From Xylanimonas allomyrinae (GTDB taxonomy: Bacteria; Actinomycetota; Actinomycetes; Actinomycetales; Cellulomonadaceae): DNA of 64,000 nt. Below are positions 16,000-25,523 of this stretch, piece by piece (the first letter of the stretch is position 1; every line of letters begins with the position of its first letter). Position numbers and translations under genes: made by a program. The DNA is taken from the NCBI RefSeq assembly GCF_004135345.1, contig NZ_CP035495.1, forward strand, positions 992,001-1,056,000, in the 5' to 3' direction. The notes beneath the pieces were generated by a model. The model was not told the DNA's origin, searched no databases, and saw only the letters and a program-made list of their open reading frames with translations.

Positions 16000-17943
16000 A
16001 TGTCGGTGATGCCCACCAACACCGGCGCGACCGCGCCCGCCCCGGCACGCCCCGGCACGCCCGCCGCAGGCGCCACCCCCTCGGCCCTCGCCGCCCTGCG
16101 CCGGCTCAAGCCGTTCGTGCGCCCCGCCCTGCCACGACTCGTCGCCGGCATGCTCTCCGCACTCGGCGCCTCGCTCGCCGCCCTCGCCATCCCGCGCGTG
16201 CTCCAACGACTCGTCGACGGCCCGCTCGCCGCGAGCACACGCACCCACGACACCACAGCACTCTGGGCAGCGATCGCAGCCGTCCTCGCCCTCGGCCTCG
16301 CCGAGGCAGGACTCATCCTCGTACGACGCAACCTCGTCATGCTGCCCGGCACCCGCGTCGAAGCCGACATGCGCATGGCCCTGTTCCGCCACCTGCAAGA
16401 CCTGCCCATCGCCTTCCACGACCGCTGGGCAGGCGGCCAGCTGCTCTCCCGCTCCATGTCCGACCTCGGGCTGCTGCGCCGCTGGCTCGTCTTCGGCCTC
16501 CTCCAGCTCGTCGTCTCCTGCGCCACCGTCGTCGTCGGCGTCACCCTGCTCGTCACCACCACCGGATGGCTCGGACTCGTCTACCTCGCCGGAGCCATCC
16601 CCGTCACCGTCATCACCTACCGCTTCTCACGCCGCTACCGCGTCATCGCCCGCCGCTCCCAGGACCAGTCCGGCGACCTCGCCACCACCGTCGAAGAGTC
16701 CGTCCACGGCATCCGCGTCCTCAAAGCCTTCGGCCGCGGCCGCGACGCCCTCGCCTCGTTCACCGGACAGGCCGAACGCCTCCGCACCACCGAGCTCGCC
16801 AAAGCCCGCGCCCAGGCCTCCGTCAACGTCGCCCTCACCCTCATCCCCGAGCTCACCCTCGCCGCCTGCCTCGTCCTCGGAACCCTCCAAGCCCACCACG
16901 GCACCATCACCATCGGCGCCCTCACCGCGTTCTTCGCCACCGCCGCCGTCATCAACGGCCCCGTCGTCGACCTCGGCATGACCCTGTCCATGACCCTCAA
17001 CGCCCGCACCGCCGTCGACAGATACTTCGACGTCCTCACCACCACCAACCCGCTCACCGACCCCGACCACCCCACCGAACCCGGGCAACCCCGCGGCCAC
17101 GTCCGCCTGCGCGACGTCACCTTCCGCTACGACGACGCCACCACCCCCGTCCTGCACCACGTCGACCTCGACCTGCCCGCCGGCACCACCACCGCCCTCG
17201 TCGGCCTCACCGGCTCCGGCAAGTCCACCCTCGCCATGCTCATCCCACGCCTCTACGACGTCACCGGCGGCACCGTCGAGATCGACGGCACCGACGTGCG
17301 ACACCTCCGCCGCGCCGACGTCCGCCGCACCGTCGCCGTCGCCTTCGAAGACCCCACCCTCTTCTCCGCCACCGTCCGCGAGAACGTCCTCCTCGGCGTC
17401 GACGACACCCTCCCCGACACCACCAAGAACGAACGCCTCACCGAAGCACTCGACGTCGCCCAAGCACACTTCGCCACCCGCCTGCCCCACGGCGTCGAAA
17501 CCCGCATCGGCGAAGAAGGCCTGTCCCTGTCCGGCGGACAACGCCAACGCCTCGCCCTCGCCCGCGCCATCGCCGCCCACCCCCACGTCCTCGTGCTCGA
17601 CGACCCCCTCTCCGCACTCGACGTCACCACCGAAGAAGCCGTCACCACCCGCCTACGGCAAACCCTCACCCACACCACCACCCTCGTCATCGCCCACCGG
17701 CCGTCCACGGTGGCGCTCGCGGACCGTGTCGCGGTGCTGCAGGACGGGCGGATCACCGCCGTCGGCACGCACTCGCAGCTCCTGGCCGCCGACCCGCACT
17801 ACCGGTACGTCATCTCCAGCCTGGAGGACGACGCCGCCCGGCACGGCGTCGGCACGCTCCCGGAGCCGGACCTCGGGCCGGGCCTGGCGGGCGAGGCAGA
17901 GACGGACCTGCACGACGACGAGGCGACGGGAGCGCGGCTGTGA
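16000..17943 (+). CDS. ABC exporter half-transporter with degenerate Walker B
   Basis: This 647-residue half-transporter has six membrane helices in the first ~330 residues and then a nucleotide-binding domain. Walker A (Lys408), LSGGQ (from about 510) and the H-loop His are intact. The residue after the Walker B Asp534, normally the catalytic Glu, is Asp535 (L-D-D-P-L-S-A-L-D). That is the mark of the non-catalytic site in heterodimeric exporters, and the partner gene overlaps by 4 nt downstream. The complex probably exports a drug, lipid or peptide; the substrate is unknown. ATGs at 16000 and 16009 are both possible starts. Confidence 0.93.
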   Translation: MSVMPTNTGATAPAPARPGTPAAGATPSALAALRRLKPFVRPALPRLVAGMLSALGASLAALAIPRVLQRLVDGPLAASTRTHDTTALWAAIAAVLALGLAEAGLILVRRNLVMLPGTRVEADMRMALFRHLQDLPIAFHDRWAGGQLLSRSMSDLGLLRRWLVFGLLQLVVSCATVVVGVTLLVTTTGWLGLVYLAGAIPVTVITYRFSRRYRVIARRSQDQSGDLATTVEESVHGIRVLKAFGRGRDALASFTGQAERLRTTELAKARAQASVNVALTLIPELTLAACLVLGTLQAHHGTITIGALTAFFATAAVINGPVVDLGMTLSMTLNARTAVDRYFDVLTTTNPLTDPDHPTEPGQPRGHVRLRDVTFRYDDATTPVLHHVDLDLPAGTTTALVGLTGSGKSTLAMLIPRLYDVTGGTVEIDGTDVRHLRRADVRRTVAVAFEDPTLFSATVRENVLLGVDDTLPDTTKNERLTEALDVAQAHFATRLPHGVETRIGEEGLSLSGGQRQRLALARAIAAHPHVLVLDDPLSALDVTTEEAVTTRLRQTLTHTTTLVIAHRPSTVALADRVAVLQDGRITAVGTHSQLLAADPHYRYVISSLEDDAARHGVGTLPEPDLGPGLAGEAETDLHDDEATGARL

Positions 17944-19742
17944 GCGCCACGAACAACGAGGCCGCAGAGGACACGCTGGACCGCGCCGCGGCACGAGCGG
18001 TGCGCGCCCGGTCGCTGGGGCTGCTCGGCGACCTGCTGCGCCCCCACGGGCGGCGGCTGGCCTGGTCGGCGGTGCTCGTCGTCGCGTCCACGCTCGGCCA
18101 GGTCGCCGGGCCGGCCCTCGTCGCGGCGACCATCGACCACGCCCTGCCCGCGCTCGACGACGGCCGCTCCGGGCCGCTGGTCAGCTACGGCGTGCTCATG
18201 GTGGTCGCCGCGGTCGCGGCCGGTCTCGCCAACGGGGCGTATGTGCGGGCCGCCGCCGTGATCTCCCAGGCCGTGCTGCTGGAGCTGCGCCGGCGCGTGT
18301 TCCGCCAGACGCAGAGGCTGAGCCTGGAGTTCCACGAGTCGTACACCTCGGGGCGCATCATCTCCCGGCAGACGTCGGACCTGGAGGCGCTGCGCGAGCT
18401 GCTCGACGGCGGCCTGACCGGCGTCGTCTCCTCGGTGCTGACCATGGTGTTCACCGCCGTGGGCCTCGCCCTGGTGGACTGGCGCTCGGGCGCCGTGCTG
18501 CTCGTCGCGATGGTGCCCGCGTGGCTGCTGACCCGCTGGTTCCAGAAGCGTTCGCAGGTGTTCTACCGCCGGCAGCGCACCGCCTCCGCGCGCCTCATCG
18601 TCAAGTTCGTCGAGACGATGACGGGCATGCGCGCCGTCCAGGCGTTCCGCCGCGAGGCCACGACCGAGCGCGAGTACGGGCGCTACGCCGAGGACTACCG
18701 GGAGGCCAACCTGGACACGTTCTCCCTCAACGGCCGCTACCAGCCCGGTCTGGTGCTCATCGGCAACCTCACCGTCGTCGCGGCGCTCGGCTACGGCGGG
18801 TGGCGGGCGCTGAACGGCGACCTGCCCGTCGGGGTGCTCGTCGCCGCCCTGCTGTACGTCAAGCGGTTCTTCCAGCCCATCCAGCAGGTCGGCATGTTCT
18901 ACAACTCCTTCCAGTCGGCCTCGGCCGCCCTGGAGAAGCTCTCCGGCCTGCTCGCCGAGGAACCCACCGTGGTCGAGCCCGTCAGCCCGACGCCGCTGCC
19001 CGATGCCCGCGGCGACGTCCGCCTCGACCACGTCACGTTCCGTTACGGCAGCGGGCCCGTCGTGCTGCCCAGCCTGGACCTGCACATCCCCGCGGGGCAG
19101 ACGGTGGCCCTCGTCGGTACCACCGGGGCCGGCAAGTCCACCCTCGCCAAGCTCGTCACGCGCTTCTACGACGCCACGGCGGGCAGCGTCCTGCTCGACG
19201 ACGTCGACGTGCGCGACCTGGCCACCCCCGACCTGCGGCGCGCGGTCGTCATGGTGACCCAGGAGGCGTACCTCTTCAGCGGGTCCGTGCGCGACAACAT
19301 CGCTCTCGGCCGGCCCGGCGCCGCCCAGGCCGACATCGAGGCGGCCGCGCGCGCCGTCGGTGCCCACGACTTCATCGTCGCGATGCCCGAGGGCTACGAC
19401 ACCGACGTCAACAAGCGCGGAGGACGCGTCTCTGCGGGGCAGCGCCAGCTCCTGTCGTTCGCCCGGGCGTTCCTCGCCAACCCCGCCGTCCTGGTGCTCG
19501 ACGAAGCGACCTCGTCGCTCGACATCCCGGGCGAGCGGCTCGTGCAGCGTGGCCTGAAGACGCTGCTGGCGGGGCGCACCGCGATCATCATCGCCCACCG
19601 CCTGTCGACCGTCGCGATCGCCGACCGCGTCCTGGTCATGGAGCACGGCCGCGTCGTCGAGGACGGCACGCCGGCCGAGCTGGTCGCGGCGGACGGCCGC
19701 TACGCCAGGCTCCACGCGGCGTGGCGCGACTCCCTCGTGTAG
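17940..19742 (+). CDS. ABC exporter half-transporter, catalytic partner
   Basis: This 600-residue half-transporter is the partner of the gene upstream, with a GTG start overlapping that gene's stop (GTGA). It has six membrane helices and then a nucleotide-binding domain with Walker A Lys399, Walker B with catalytic Glu522 ([11 protein letters not shown]) and an A-H-R-L-S H-loop. Its signature loop reads V-S-A-G-Q (about 497-501) rather than LSGGQ. Paired with the other subunit's Asp535, this gives one degenerate and one active ATP site, as in known heterodimeric exporters of the TM287/288 type. Confidence 0.93.
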   Translation: MSATNNEAAEDTLDRAAARAVRARSLGLLGDLLRPHGRRLAWSAVLVVASTLGQVAGPALVAATIDHALPALDDGRSGPLVSYGVLMVVAAVAAGLANGAYVRAAAVISQAVLLELRRRVFRQTQRLSLEFHESYTSGRIISRQTSDLEALRELLDGGLTGVVSSVLTMVFTAVGLALVDWRSGAVLLVAMVPAWLLTRWFQKRSQVFYRRQRTASARLIVKFVETMTGMRAVQAFRREATTEREYGRYAEDYREANLDTFSLNGRYQPGLVLIGNLTVVAALGYGGWRALNGDLPVGVLVAALLYVKRFFQPIQQVGMFYNSFQSASAALEKLSGLLAEEPTVVEPVSPTPLPDARGDVRLDHVTFRYGSGPVVLPSLDLHIPAGQTVALVGTTGAGKSTLAKLVTRFYDATAGSVLLDDVDVRDLATPDLRRAVVMVTQEAYLFSGSVRDNIALGRPGAAQADIEAAARAVGAHDFIVAMPEGYDTDVNKRGGRVSAGQRQLLSFARAFLANPAVLVLDEATSSLDIPGERLVQRGLKTLLAGRTAIIIAHRLSTVAIADRVLVMEHGRVVEDGTPAELVAADGRYARLHAAWRDSLV

Positions 19743-19758
19743 CCCGTGCTTCGCCTGA

Positions 19759-19775
19759 CCGGGGCTTGGCCCCGG
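19759..19775 (+). terminator. Hairpin after ABC exporter operon
   Basis: A 7-bp GC stem (CCGGGGC and its complement) with loop TTG starts 16 nt after the stop of the second ABC gene and has no U-tract. Confidence 0.55.
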
Positions 19776-19801
19776 CGCAGGCTTGCCCCCAGCCTCCCTA
19801 G

Positions 19802-19829
19802 GGTTAAGGATAGCGAGATAACCTATACC
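19802..19829 (+). promoter_or_regulatory. AT-rich dyad upstream of Fic gene
   Basis: An unusually AT-rich stretch with arms GGTTA and TAACC around a 12-nt spacer, followed by TATACC, lies 30-55 nt before the Fic start. It probably contains the promoter and may be an operator. No regulator can be assigned. Confidence 0.45.
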
Positions 19830-19858
19830 CAAGCGCACACGGAAGAAGGGACGTGGCG

Positions 19859-21100
19859 ATGCCCCCGGACGGCGACGGAACGCTCTGGCAGCGCGAGTAC
19901 CAGGCGGGCGACCTCGGGGCGATGCGCTCCGCCGACAGGCGCGGGGGCACCTACCGGCGCTACTTCCCCGCACCCCTGGGGGAGTCGATGCACCCCTACG
20001 TCAGCGCGGCGGCGATGATCGCCGTCTCCGACGTCGCGATCGCCGTCGCACGCATCGGGCAACGCCTGCGCGAACGGCCCATGCCGATCCTCTACGCGAC
20101 CCTCCTGCGCAGCGAGTCGATCTCGTCGTCCTGGGTGGAGGGGTTGCGTGAGACGCCACGCAACGTGATGGTCGCCCAGCTTCAGGATCGCGACCCCGGG
20201 CTCGAGGGCTACCAGTTCGAGCGGCTCGGCACCGCGCACACCATCCTGGGCAACCTCGACTCGGTGCGCCGTGGCGTCCGGTCCCTGCGCGCGCCGTGGA
20301 CGCACGAGTCGATCCACGAGATCCACCGCACGATCGCCCCGCACGTGCATGACGGCGCCTACCGCGGGGTCGACGTGCAGATCGGCGGCACGTCCAAGGT
20401 GACGGCGTCCTACGTGGCACCGCCTCCCGGGCGCGTCACCCCGCTCATGGCCGACCTGCTCGACTACGCCAACGAGTCGGGCGACAACCCGCTCGTCAAG
20501 GCCGCGATCCTGCACGCCCAGTTCGAGACCGTCCACCCCTACGAGGACGGGAACGGCCGCACCGGGCGCGTGCTCGTGCACGGCTACCTCGCGCGGGCCG
20601 GCCTCCTGGACGAGGGCGTGCTGCCGCTGTCCGTCGTGCTGCGCCGCGACCCCGACGAGTACGTGCGACAGCTCACCGCGTTCCGCCACGGCGATCCCGC
20701 GGCGCGCGGCGATGCCGTGAGCGGCTTCGTGACGTACTTCGCCGAGGCGCTCGCGCGTTCCTGCGAGGAGGCCGAGTCGGTCATCGCCGCGGCCGCCGAC
20801 GTCGAGGCCGACTGGGCGCAGCGCACGGCACGGTTCCGTTCCGACTCCCGCGTCCATGCCGCCGTCCGGGTCCTGGTCGAACAGCCGGTGGTGACCGCCC
20901 GGTACCTCGAGACGGCGCTGACGACGTCGAAGGTCACCGCGCGCAAGGTCGTCGACTCGCTCGTGCAGGTCGGCATCCTCGAACCGTCGGGTGGGCGGTT
21001 CCGCCGAGCGGAGGTCTACCAGGCGTCGGCGCTGCTGCGGATGATGGACCGGCTCATCCCGGGGGTCCAGCCGACGCCGCTGCCCCGGATGGTGCGCTAG
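19859..21100 (+). CDS. Fic-family protein (putative AMP-transferase), class II
   Basis: The 413-residue protein carries the catalytic Fic motif H-P-Y-E-D-G-N-G-R-T-G-R starting at His226, which uses ATP to modify target hydroxyls or, in some members, to remove the AMP. An inhibitory motif S-S-W-V-E-G (Ser90 to Glu94) lies before the Fic core, as in class II Fic proteins that hold themselves inactive. A winged-helix-like C-terminal part (about 335-400) could bind DNA. No antitoxin gene is adjacent, which fits self-inhibition. The ATG at 19859 has an AAGGG site at normal spacing; a GTG at 19853 is closer than usual to it. The 3' end overlaps the convergent LysR gene by 47 nt. Confidence 0.92.
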   Translation: MPPDGDGTLWQREYQAGDLGAMRSADRRGGTYRRYFPAPLGESMHPYVSAAAMIAVSDVAIAVARIGQRLRERPMPILYATLLRSESISSSWVEGLRETPRNVMVAQLQDRDPGLEGYQFERLGTAHTILGNLDSVRRGVRSLRAPWTHESIHEIHRTIAPHVHDGAYRGVDVQIGGTSKVTASYVAPPPGRVTPLMADLLDYANESGDNPLVKAAILHAQFETVHPYEDGNGRTGRVLVHGYLARAGLLDEGVLPLSVVLRRDPDEYVRQLTAFRHGDPAARGDAVSGFVTYFAEALARSCEEAESVIAAAADVEADWAQRTARFRSDSRVHAAVRVLVEQPVVTARYLETALTTSKVTARKVVDSLVQVGILEPSGGRFRRAEVYQASALLRMMDRLIPGVQPTPLPRMVR

Positions 21101-22013
21101 CCGGAGCTCCCCGGTGGGCCGCCCCGGCAGCGACGAGCCTCACCAGCAGCTCACGCGCCGGGGGAGTGGGCTTCCCCAGGGTCAGCGCGAGCACACGCCG
21201 GCGCGCCCCCGGCAGAGCCGAGGTGACGACGCCGGGCGAGCGGTGGGCGCGCAACGCGAGCTCGGGCAGCAGGCTGACCCCGACACCCGCCGCGACGAGC
21301 GCCTGCACGGCCATCGAGTCGTCGGTCTCGAACGTGATGCGCGGCGCGAACCCGGCGGCCCCGCAACGGGCGACCAGGTCGGCCCGGCAGCGCGGGCAGC
21401 CCGCGATCCAGTCGGACTCGGAGAGCGCCGCGAGCGGCGGGAAGCTGCCGTCGTCGTCGGCAGCGGGGCGGACCAGGTGGACCGGCTCGTCGAGCACGGG
21501 CGTCACCGAGTACCGTGCGAGATCCTCGACGCCGCCCGCGTGCGGAACGTCGGAGTGCTCGAAGACGAGCGCGACGTCGACCTCGCCCGCGGCCAGCGCA
21601 TCGACCGCCTCGGGCGGCTCGGCCTCGACGAGCCCCACGCTCAGCCCCGGATGGTCGCGCACGAGAGCGGCGATCGCCGTCGGGACGATGGTCGCCAGCG
21701 CTGACGGGAACGCCGCGAGGCGTGCACGGCCCGCACGCAGCCCGGCGAGCGCGTCGAGCTCGAGGCGCACGCTCGCGACACGGCCGAGGATCTCCTCGGC
21801 GCGCACGGCCAGCAGGCGGCCCGCCTCGGTGAGGTGAATGCCGCGTCCCGCGCGTTCGAGCAGCGGCAGGCCCGCTTCCGACTCCAGGCGGGACAGATGG
21901 TGGCTCACCGACGGCTGCGCCACGCCGAGCTCGCGCGCGGCTGCCGTGACGGAGCCCGTCCGGGCGACCGCAGCGAGGACGCGCAGGCGGGTGAGGTCGA
22001 GATCCGCGGGCAT
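21054..22013 (-). CDS. LysR-family transcriptional regulator
   Basis: This 319-residue regulator has an N-terminal winged helix (about 5-65, with G-S-V-T-A-A-A-R-E-L-G-V-A-Q-P-S-V-S-H-H) and a LysR substrate-binding domain (about 90-300). It is divergent from the YrdC-type gene, and LysR proteins often control the divergent neighbour. Both starts carry their own -10 box in the 51-bp gap. The C-terminal ~25 residues are low-complexity Ala/Pro. The effector is unknown. Confidence 0.92.
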   Translation of the reverse strand: MPADLDLTRLRVLAAVARTGSVTAAARELGVAQPSVSHHLSRLESEAGLPLLERAGRGIHLTEAGRLLAVRAEEILGRVASVRLELDALAGLRAGRARLAAFPSALATIVPTAIAALVRDHPGLSVGLVEAEPPEAVDALAAGEVDVALVFEHSDVPHAGGVEDLARYSVTPVLDEPVHLVRPAADDDGSFPPLAALSESDWIAGCPRCRADLVARCGAAGFAPRITFETDDSMAVQALVAAGVGVSLLPELALRAHRSPGVVTSALPGARRRVLALTLGKPTPPARELLVRLVAAGAAHRGAPASAPSGAAASAGPPG

Positions 22014-22019
22014 CGGTCC

Positions 22020-22057
22020 AGGCTACCGGGGTCGCCACGGACGGCGAGGAGTAGCCT
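22020..22057. promoter_or_regulatory. Divergent -10 boxes, LysR gene and YrdC-type gene
   Basis: TAGCCT at 22020-22025 (minus strand) lies 6 nt before the LysR ATG. TAGCCT at 22052-22057 (plus strand) lies 7 nt before the YrdC-type ATG. Their -35 regions would interleave in the 26 nt between. Both genes appear leaderless. Confidence 0.55.
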
Positions 22058-22064
22058 GCCGAGC

Positions 22065-22685
22065 ATGGCGCGCTACTTCGACGTGCACCCGGTCGACCCC
22101 CAGGCGCGGGCGATCGGGCAGGTCACCTCCCTGCTCCGCGAGGGCGCGCTCGTCGCGTACCCGACCGACTCCGGCTACGCCCTGGGGTGCCGGATGGACT
22201 ACCACGACGGCACCGACCGTATCCGGCAGGTGCGGCGGCTCGGCGACAAGCACCATTTCACCCTCGTGTGCGCGGACTTCGCCCAGCTCGGGCATCTGGT
22301 CCACCTCGACAACAGCGCGTTCCGCGCGATCAAGGCAGCCACGCCAGGGCCGTACACGTTCATCCTGCCCGCGACACCCGAGGTGCCCCGCCGCCTGGCC
22401 CACCCGAAGAAGAAGACCGTGGGCGTGCGGATCACCGACAACCGGGTGGCGCAGGCCCTGCTGCACGAGCTCGGCGAGCCGCTGCTGTCCTCGACGCTCA
22501 TCCTGCCCGGGCAGACGGAGCCGCTCATCGACGGGTGGACCATCAAGGAGGATCTCGACCACGTGCTCGACGCCGTCGTCGACGGAGGAGAGGTGCCCGA
22601 GCGGCCCACCACCGTCGTCGACTGGTCGGACGGCTATCCGGACGTGGTGCGTGTCGGAGCGGGGGATCCGACGCGCTTCGAGTGA
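22065..22685 (+). CDS. YrdC/Sua5/YciO-family protein (threonylcarbamoyl-AMP synthase-like)
   Basis: This 206-residue protein has the YrdC fold. A P-T-D-S-G-Y-A-L-G-C segment near residue 30, K-H-H-F-T-L-V-C, P-G-P-Y-T-F-I-L-P and K-K-K-T-V-G-V-R-I-T correspond to the family's nucleotide and threonine-binding strands. Sua5/YrdC members make threonylcarbamoyl-AMP for the t6A base of tRNA. This one is closer to the short YciO-type branch, so a strict TsaC role is uncertain. The ATG at 22065 is 7 nt after a TAGCCT box. Confidence 0.85.
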   Translation: MARYFDVHPVDPQARAIGQVTSLLREGALVAYPTDSGYALGCRMDYHDGTDRIRQVRRLGDKHHFTLVCADFAQLGHLVHLDNSAFRAIKAATPGPYTFILPATPEVPRRLAHPKKKTVGVRITDNRVAQALLHELGEPLLSSTLILPGQTEPLIDGWTIKEDLDHVLDAVVDGGEVPERPTTVVDWSDGYPDVVRVGAGDPTRFE

Positions 22686-22712
22686 TCGGACGCAGCCGAG
22701 CGCCGGTCCCGT

Positions 22713-22718
22713 TAGGGT
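22713..22718 (+). promoter_or_regulatory. -10 box for leaderless UDP-glucose pyrophosphorylase mRNA
   Basis: TAGGGT lies 7 nt before the ATG at 22726, with no ribosome binding site. It is inferred from position and pattern. Confidence 0.5.
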
Positions 22719-22725
22719 GCGGGGC

Positions 22726-24135
22726 ATGAGCGACGGTGGCCTGGCGCTGGCCCGCGAGAAGATGACGGAGGCGGGCGTGGCGCCCGCGGCGATCGAGACG
22801 TTCAGCCGGTTCTACCGGTTGCTGGAGTCGGGCGCGACAGGACTGGTGCGGGAAGCGGACGTCGACCCGCTGCCGCCCCTGGCGCGTGCGGCAGACCTGG
22901 ACCTGACCGACGACGACGCCGCGAACGCGCTGGCGAAGACGGCGATCATCAAGCTCAACGGCGGGCTGGGCACGTCGATGGGCATGGACCGGGCCAAGTC
23001 GCTGCTGCCGGTGCGCCGCACGGCGGACGGGACGGACCTGACCTTCCTGGACGTGATCGTGGGCCAGGTGCGCGCGGCGCGGGCAGCGACGGGGGCACGG
23101 CTGCCGTTGCTGCTGATGAACTCCTTCCGCACGCGGGACGACACGCTGGCGTTGCTGGCGCGGTACGAGGACCTTCCCCTCGACGGTCTGCCCCTGGACT
23201 TCGTGCAGAACCGCGAGCCCAAGCTGCGCGCCGACGACCTGACCCCGGTGTCGTGGCCAGCCGACCCGGACCTGGAGTGGTGCCCGCCGGGGCACGGCGA
23301 CCTGTACCCGGCGTTGCACGCGGCCGGTGTGGTGCGAGCGCTGCTGGACGCGGGGTTCCGGTACGCGTCGGTGTCCAACGCGGACAACCTGGGTGCGGCG
23401 CCGGACGCGCGGATCGCAGGCTGGTTCGCCACCTCGGGTGCCCCGTACGCGGCCGAGATGTGCCTCAAGACGCCCGCGGACGTCAAGGGCGGGCAGCTCG
23501 TGGTGCGCAAGGCCGACGGGCGCATCGTGCAGCGCGAGACCGCTCAGACCCACCCGGACGACCTGGCGGTCTCGCTGGACCCGGCACGTCACCGGTACTT
23601 CCACACCAACAACCTGTGGTTCGACCTCGAGGTGCTGGCCGCCGAGCTCGACCGTACCGGCGGGGTGCTGGAGCTGCCGCTGATCCGCAACGCCAAAACG
23701 GTCGACCCGGCCGACCCGTCCTCGACCCCGGTGGTCCAGATCGAGTCCGCGATGGGTGCCGCCGTCGCGGTGTTCGAGGGGGCCACGGCCATCGAGGTCG
23801 GCCGGGAGCGGTTCCTGCCCGTCAAGACGACCAGCGACCTGCTCGTGCTGCGCTCGGACGTCTACGACCTGACCGCCGACCACCGCGTCGTGGCCCAGGT
23901 CCCCGCCCCCCTGGTGACCCTGCCCGCGCCTTACAAGACCATCGCCGCGTTCGACGCCCGGTTCCCCTGTGGGCCGCCCTCCCTGCGCGCGGCCACCGCG
24001 CTCACGGTCGAGGGCGACTGGACCTTCGGGGCTGAGGTCGCCGTGCAGGGCGAGGCCACGCTGCACGACGCCGGTACGGCCGGCGTCGTCCCCGACCGGG
24101 CAACCGTCGGGCCGCACGGGATCGCCGCCGGGTGA
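22726..24135 (+). CDS. UTP--glucose-1-phosphate uridylyltransferase (UGP2-type)
   Basis: This 469-residue enzyme makes UDP-glucose from UTP and glucose-1-phosphate. It belongs to the longer, eukaryote-like UDPGP family rather than the GalU family. The nucleotide-binding loop reads K-L-N-G-G-L-G-T-S-M-G-M near residue 80, followed by K-S-L-L-P-V. Later segments include N-S-F-R-T, P-P-G-H-G-D-L-Y and S-N-A-D-N-L-G, all family landmarks. UDP-glucose feeds cell-wall glycans and trehalose or glycogen metabolism. The gene stands alone with a leaderless-type start. Confidence 0.93.
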   Translation: MSDGGLALAREKMTEAGVAPAAIETFSRFYRLLESGATGLVREADVDPLPPLARAADLDLTDDDAANALAKTAIIKLNGGLGTSMGMDRAKSLLPVRRTADGTDLTFLDVIVGQVRAARAATGARLPLLLMNSFRTRDDTLALLARYEDLPLDGLPLDFVQNREPKLRADDLTPVSWPADPDLEWCPPGHGDLYPALHAAGVVRALLDAGFRYASVSNADNLGAAPDARIAGWFATSGAPYAAEMCLKTPADVKGGQLVVRKADGRIVQRETAQTHPDDLAVSLDPARHRYFHTNNLWFDLEVLAAELDRTGGVLELPLIRNAKTVDPADPSSTPVVQIESAMGAAVAVFEGATAIEVGRERFLPVKTTSDLLVLRSDVYDLTADHRVVAQVPAPLVTLPAPYKTIAAFDARFPCGPPSLRAATALTVEGDWTFGAEVAVQGEATLHDAGTAGVVPDRATVGPHGIAAG

Positions 24136-24226
24136 CGCCCGGCTGAACAGCGGGTGGACCGGAGCGGGACGCGTCGCGGCTCCGATGAACTTCGCGTGAA
24201 CAAGGTCGTCCGGCGGTCGTCCCGGC

Positions 24227-25432
24227 TTGATTCTGGCCCCGCTCGTGGCGGATCTTCCGGGCGTGCCACGTCGAACGATCCCCGCACGCGCCGCCACCGA
24301 CCGACCCGCAGGCCTCCCGAGCGAGGTCGAGGTGGTCGTCGTCGGTGCCGGCATCGTCGGTCTCGCGCATGCGATCGAGGCCGAGGCGCGTGGGGCGAGC
24401 GTCGTCGTCATCGAGCGGGACGCGTGCGCGCGCGGTGCCTCGGTGCGCAGCCTCGGGCACGTCGCGGTCGCCGCGCAGGACGGGCCGACGCTCGCCTGCG
24501 CGTTCCAGACGCGTGACAAGTGGCTCGCGCTGCGTCGCCAGGCGGGACTGGTGGTGGGGGAGTCGGGCAGCGTCGTCGTCGCGTCCGCGGACGACGAGAT
24601 GGCGGTGCTGGAGGACTTCGTCTGCGCCCGTGACGGTGCGGCCACGCTCCTGGACCGTGCGGGCGTGGCCCGGTACGTGGCCACGGTCGGCGACGACGTC
24701 GTCGGCGGGGCGTTCCTGACGACCGACCTGCGGGTCGACCCGCGCTCTGCGCTGCACCAGCTGGCGCTGTGGTTCGGGCAGCGGCCGCGAGCGTCGGTCG
24801 TGACCGGGACGGCGGTGCTCGGCGTCGAGCCGGGTCACGGGCGGACGCTCGTGCGCACCTCGCGGGGCGACGTCGTCGCCCGACGCGTGGTGATGGCTGT
24901 CGGCGCCGACGTCGACAGGCTGTACCCCGGCGTGACCGAAGGACGGCTGCGCCGTCGTCGTCGGCACGGGCTGCGGGTGGCACTGGAGTCGCCGGTCTCC
25001 GGCGACTCTCCGGTCGTGCTCGGGGGGACGGCGCTGCTGCACCACGCGGGTTTCACGCGGTCCCCGCACCACACGGAGGTGCGAGGGCGGCTCGACCAGG
25101 AGCGGCCCGCGGTTGTCGGCGCGGGGCTCAACCTGCGCGCGACGCCGCTCGCGGACGGCACGCTGCTGCTGGGGGACGCCGGTTCGGGGGACGCCGGCCT
25201 GTCTCCGTTCCGCGACGAGTCCGTCGACGGCCTGCTGCTCGACGAGGCGTGGCGGCTTCTGGGCGCCCGCCCGCGGGTGCTCGACCGATGGACGGCGACG
25301 GAGGCCGTCGCGGACGAGCCGTTCGTCGCGACGGAGCCGCAGCGCGGGCTGCTGGTGGTCGAGGCGACGGGCTCCACGGGCTTGTCGACGGCCTTCGGCC
25401 ACGCCGCACGCAGCCTCGACGGGTTCCTGTAG
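24227..25432 (+). CDS. FAD-dependent oxidoreductase (DAO family)
   Basis: The protein (up to 401 residues) begins after a short tail with a classic FAD-binding motif, V-V-V-G-A-G-I-V-G-L-A-H-A, followed by V-V-V-I-E-R-D. It has the D-amino-acid-oxidase-like fold, and a C-terminal E-A-T-G-S-T-G-L-S segment closes the FAD site. It resembles the TIGR03364 group of small DAO-type enzymes, but the substrate is not clear and no phosphonate genes are nearby. The start is uncertain: TTG at 24227, GTG at 24245 and GTG at 24263 all fit, and none has a good ribosome site. Confidence 0.82.
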   Translation: MILAPLVADLPGVPRRTIPARAATDRPAGLPSEVEVVVVGAGIVGLAHAIEAEARGASVVVIERDACARGASVRSLGHVAVAAQDGPTLACAFQTRDKWLALRRQAGLVVGESGSVVVASADDEMAVLEDFVCARDGAATLLDRAGVARYVATVGDDVVGGAFLTTDLRVDPRSALHQLALWFGQRPRASVVTGTAVLGVEPGHGRTLVRTSRGDVVARRVVMAVGADVDRLYPGVTEGRLRRRRRHGLRVALESPVSGDSPVVLGGTALLHHAGFTRSPHHTEVRGRLDQERPAVVGAGLNLRATPLADGTLLLGDAGSGDAGLSPFRDESVDGLLLDEAWRLLGARPRVLDRWTATEAVADEPFVATEPQRGLLVVEATGSTGLSTAFGHAARSLDGFL

Positions 25433-25523
25433 CAGTCGAGCACGCCGGGAACGAGGCCGCACCCGTGCGCGCGATCCTCGCGCGGCTGATCGGCGTCTGA
25501 GAACCCCAGACCGTCGAAGGGAC

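Noticed and set aside
15993-17939. A frame that runs without stop into the second ABC gene and would give a 1249-residue protein
   Set aside because: The first half is an Arg/His/Pro-rich shadow of the first ABC gene in another frame. The true second gene starts at the GTG at 17940, where the ABC membrane domain begins.
19743-19756. 14-mer CCCGTGCTTCGCCT shared with 47367-47380
   Set aside because: Two copies of a GC-rich 14-mer with no shared context; probably chance in 64 kb of this composition.
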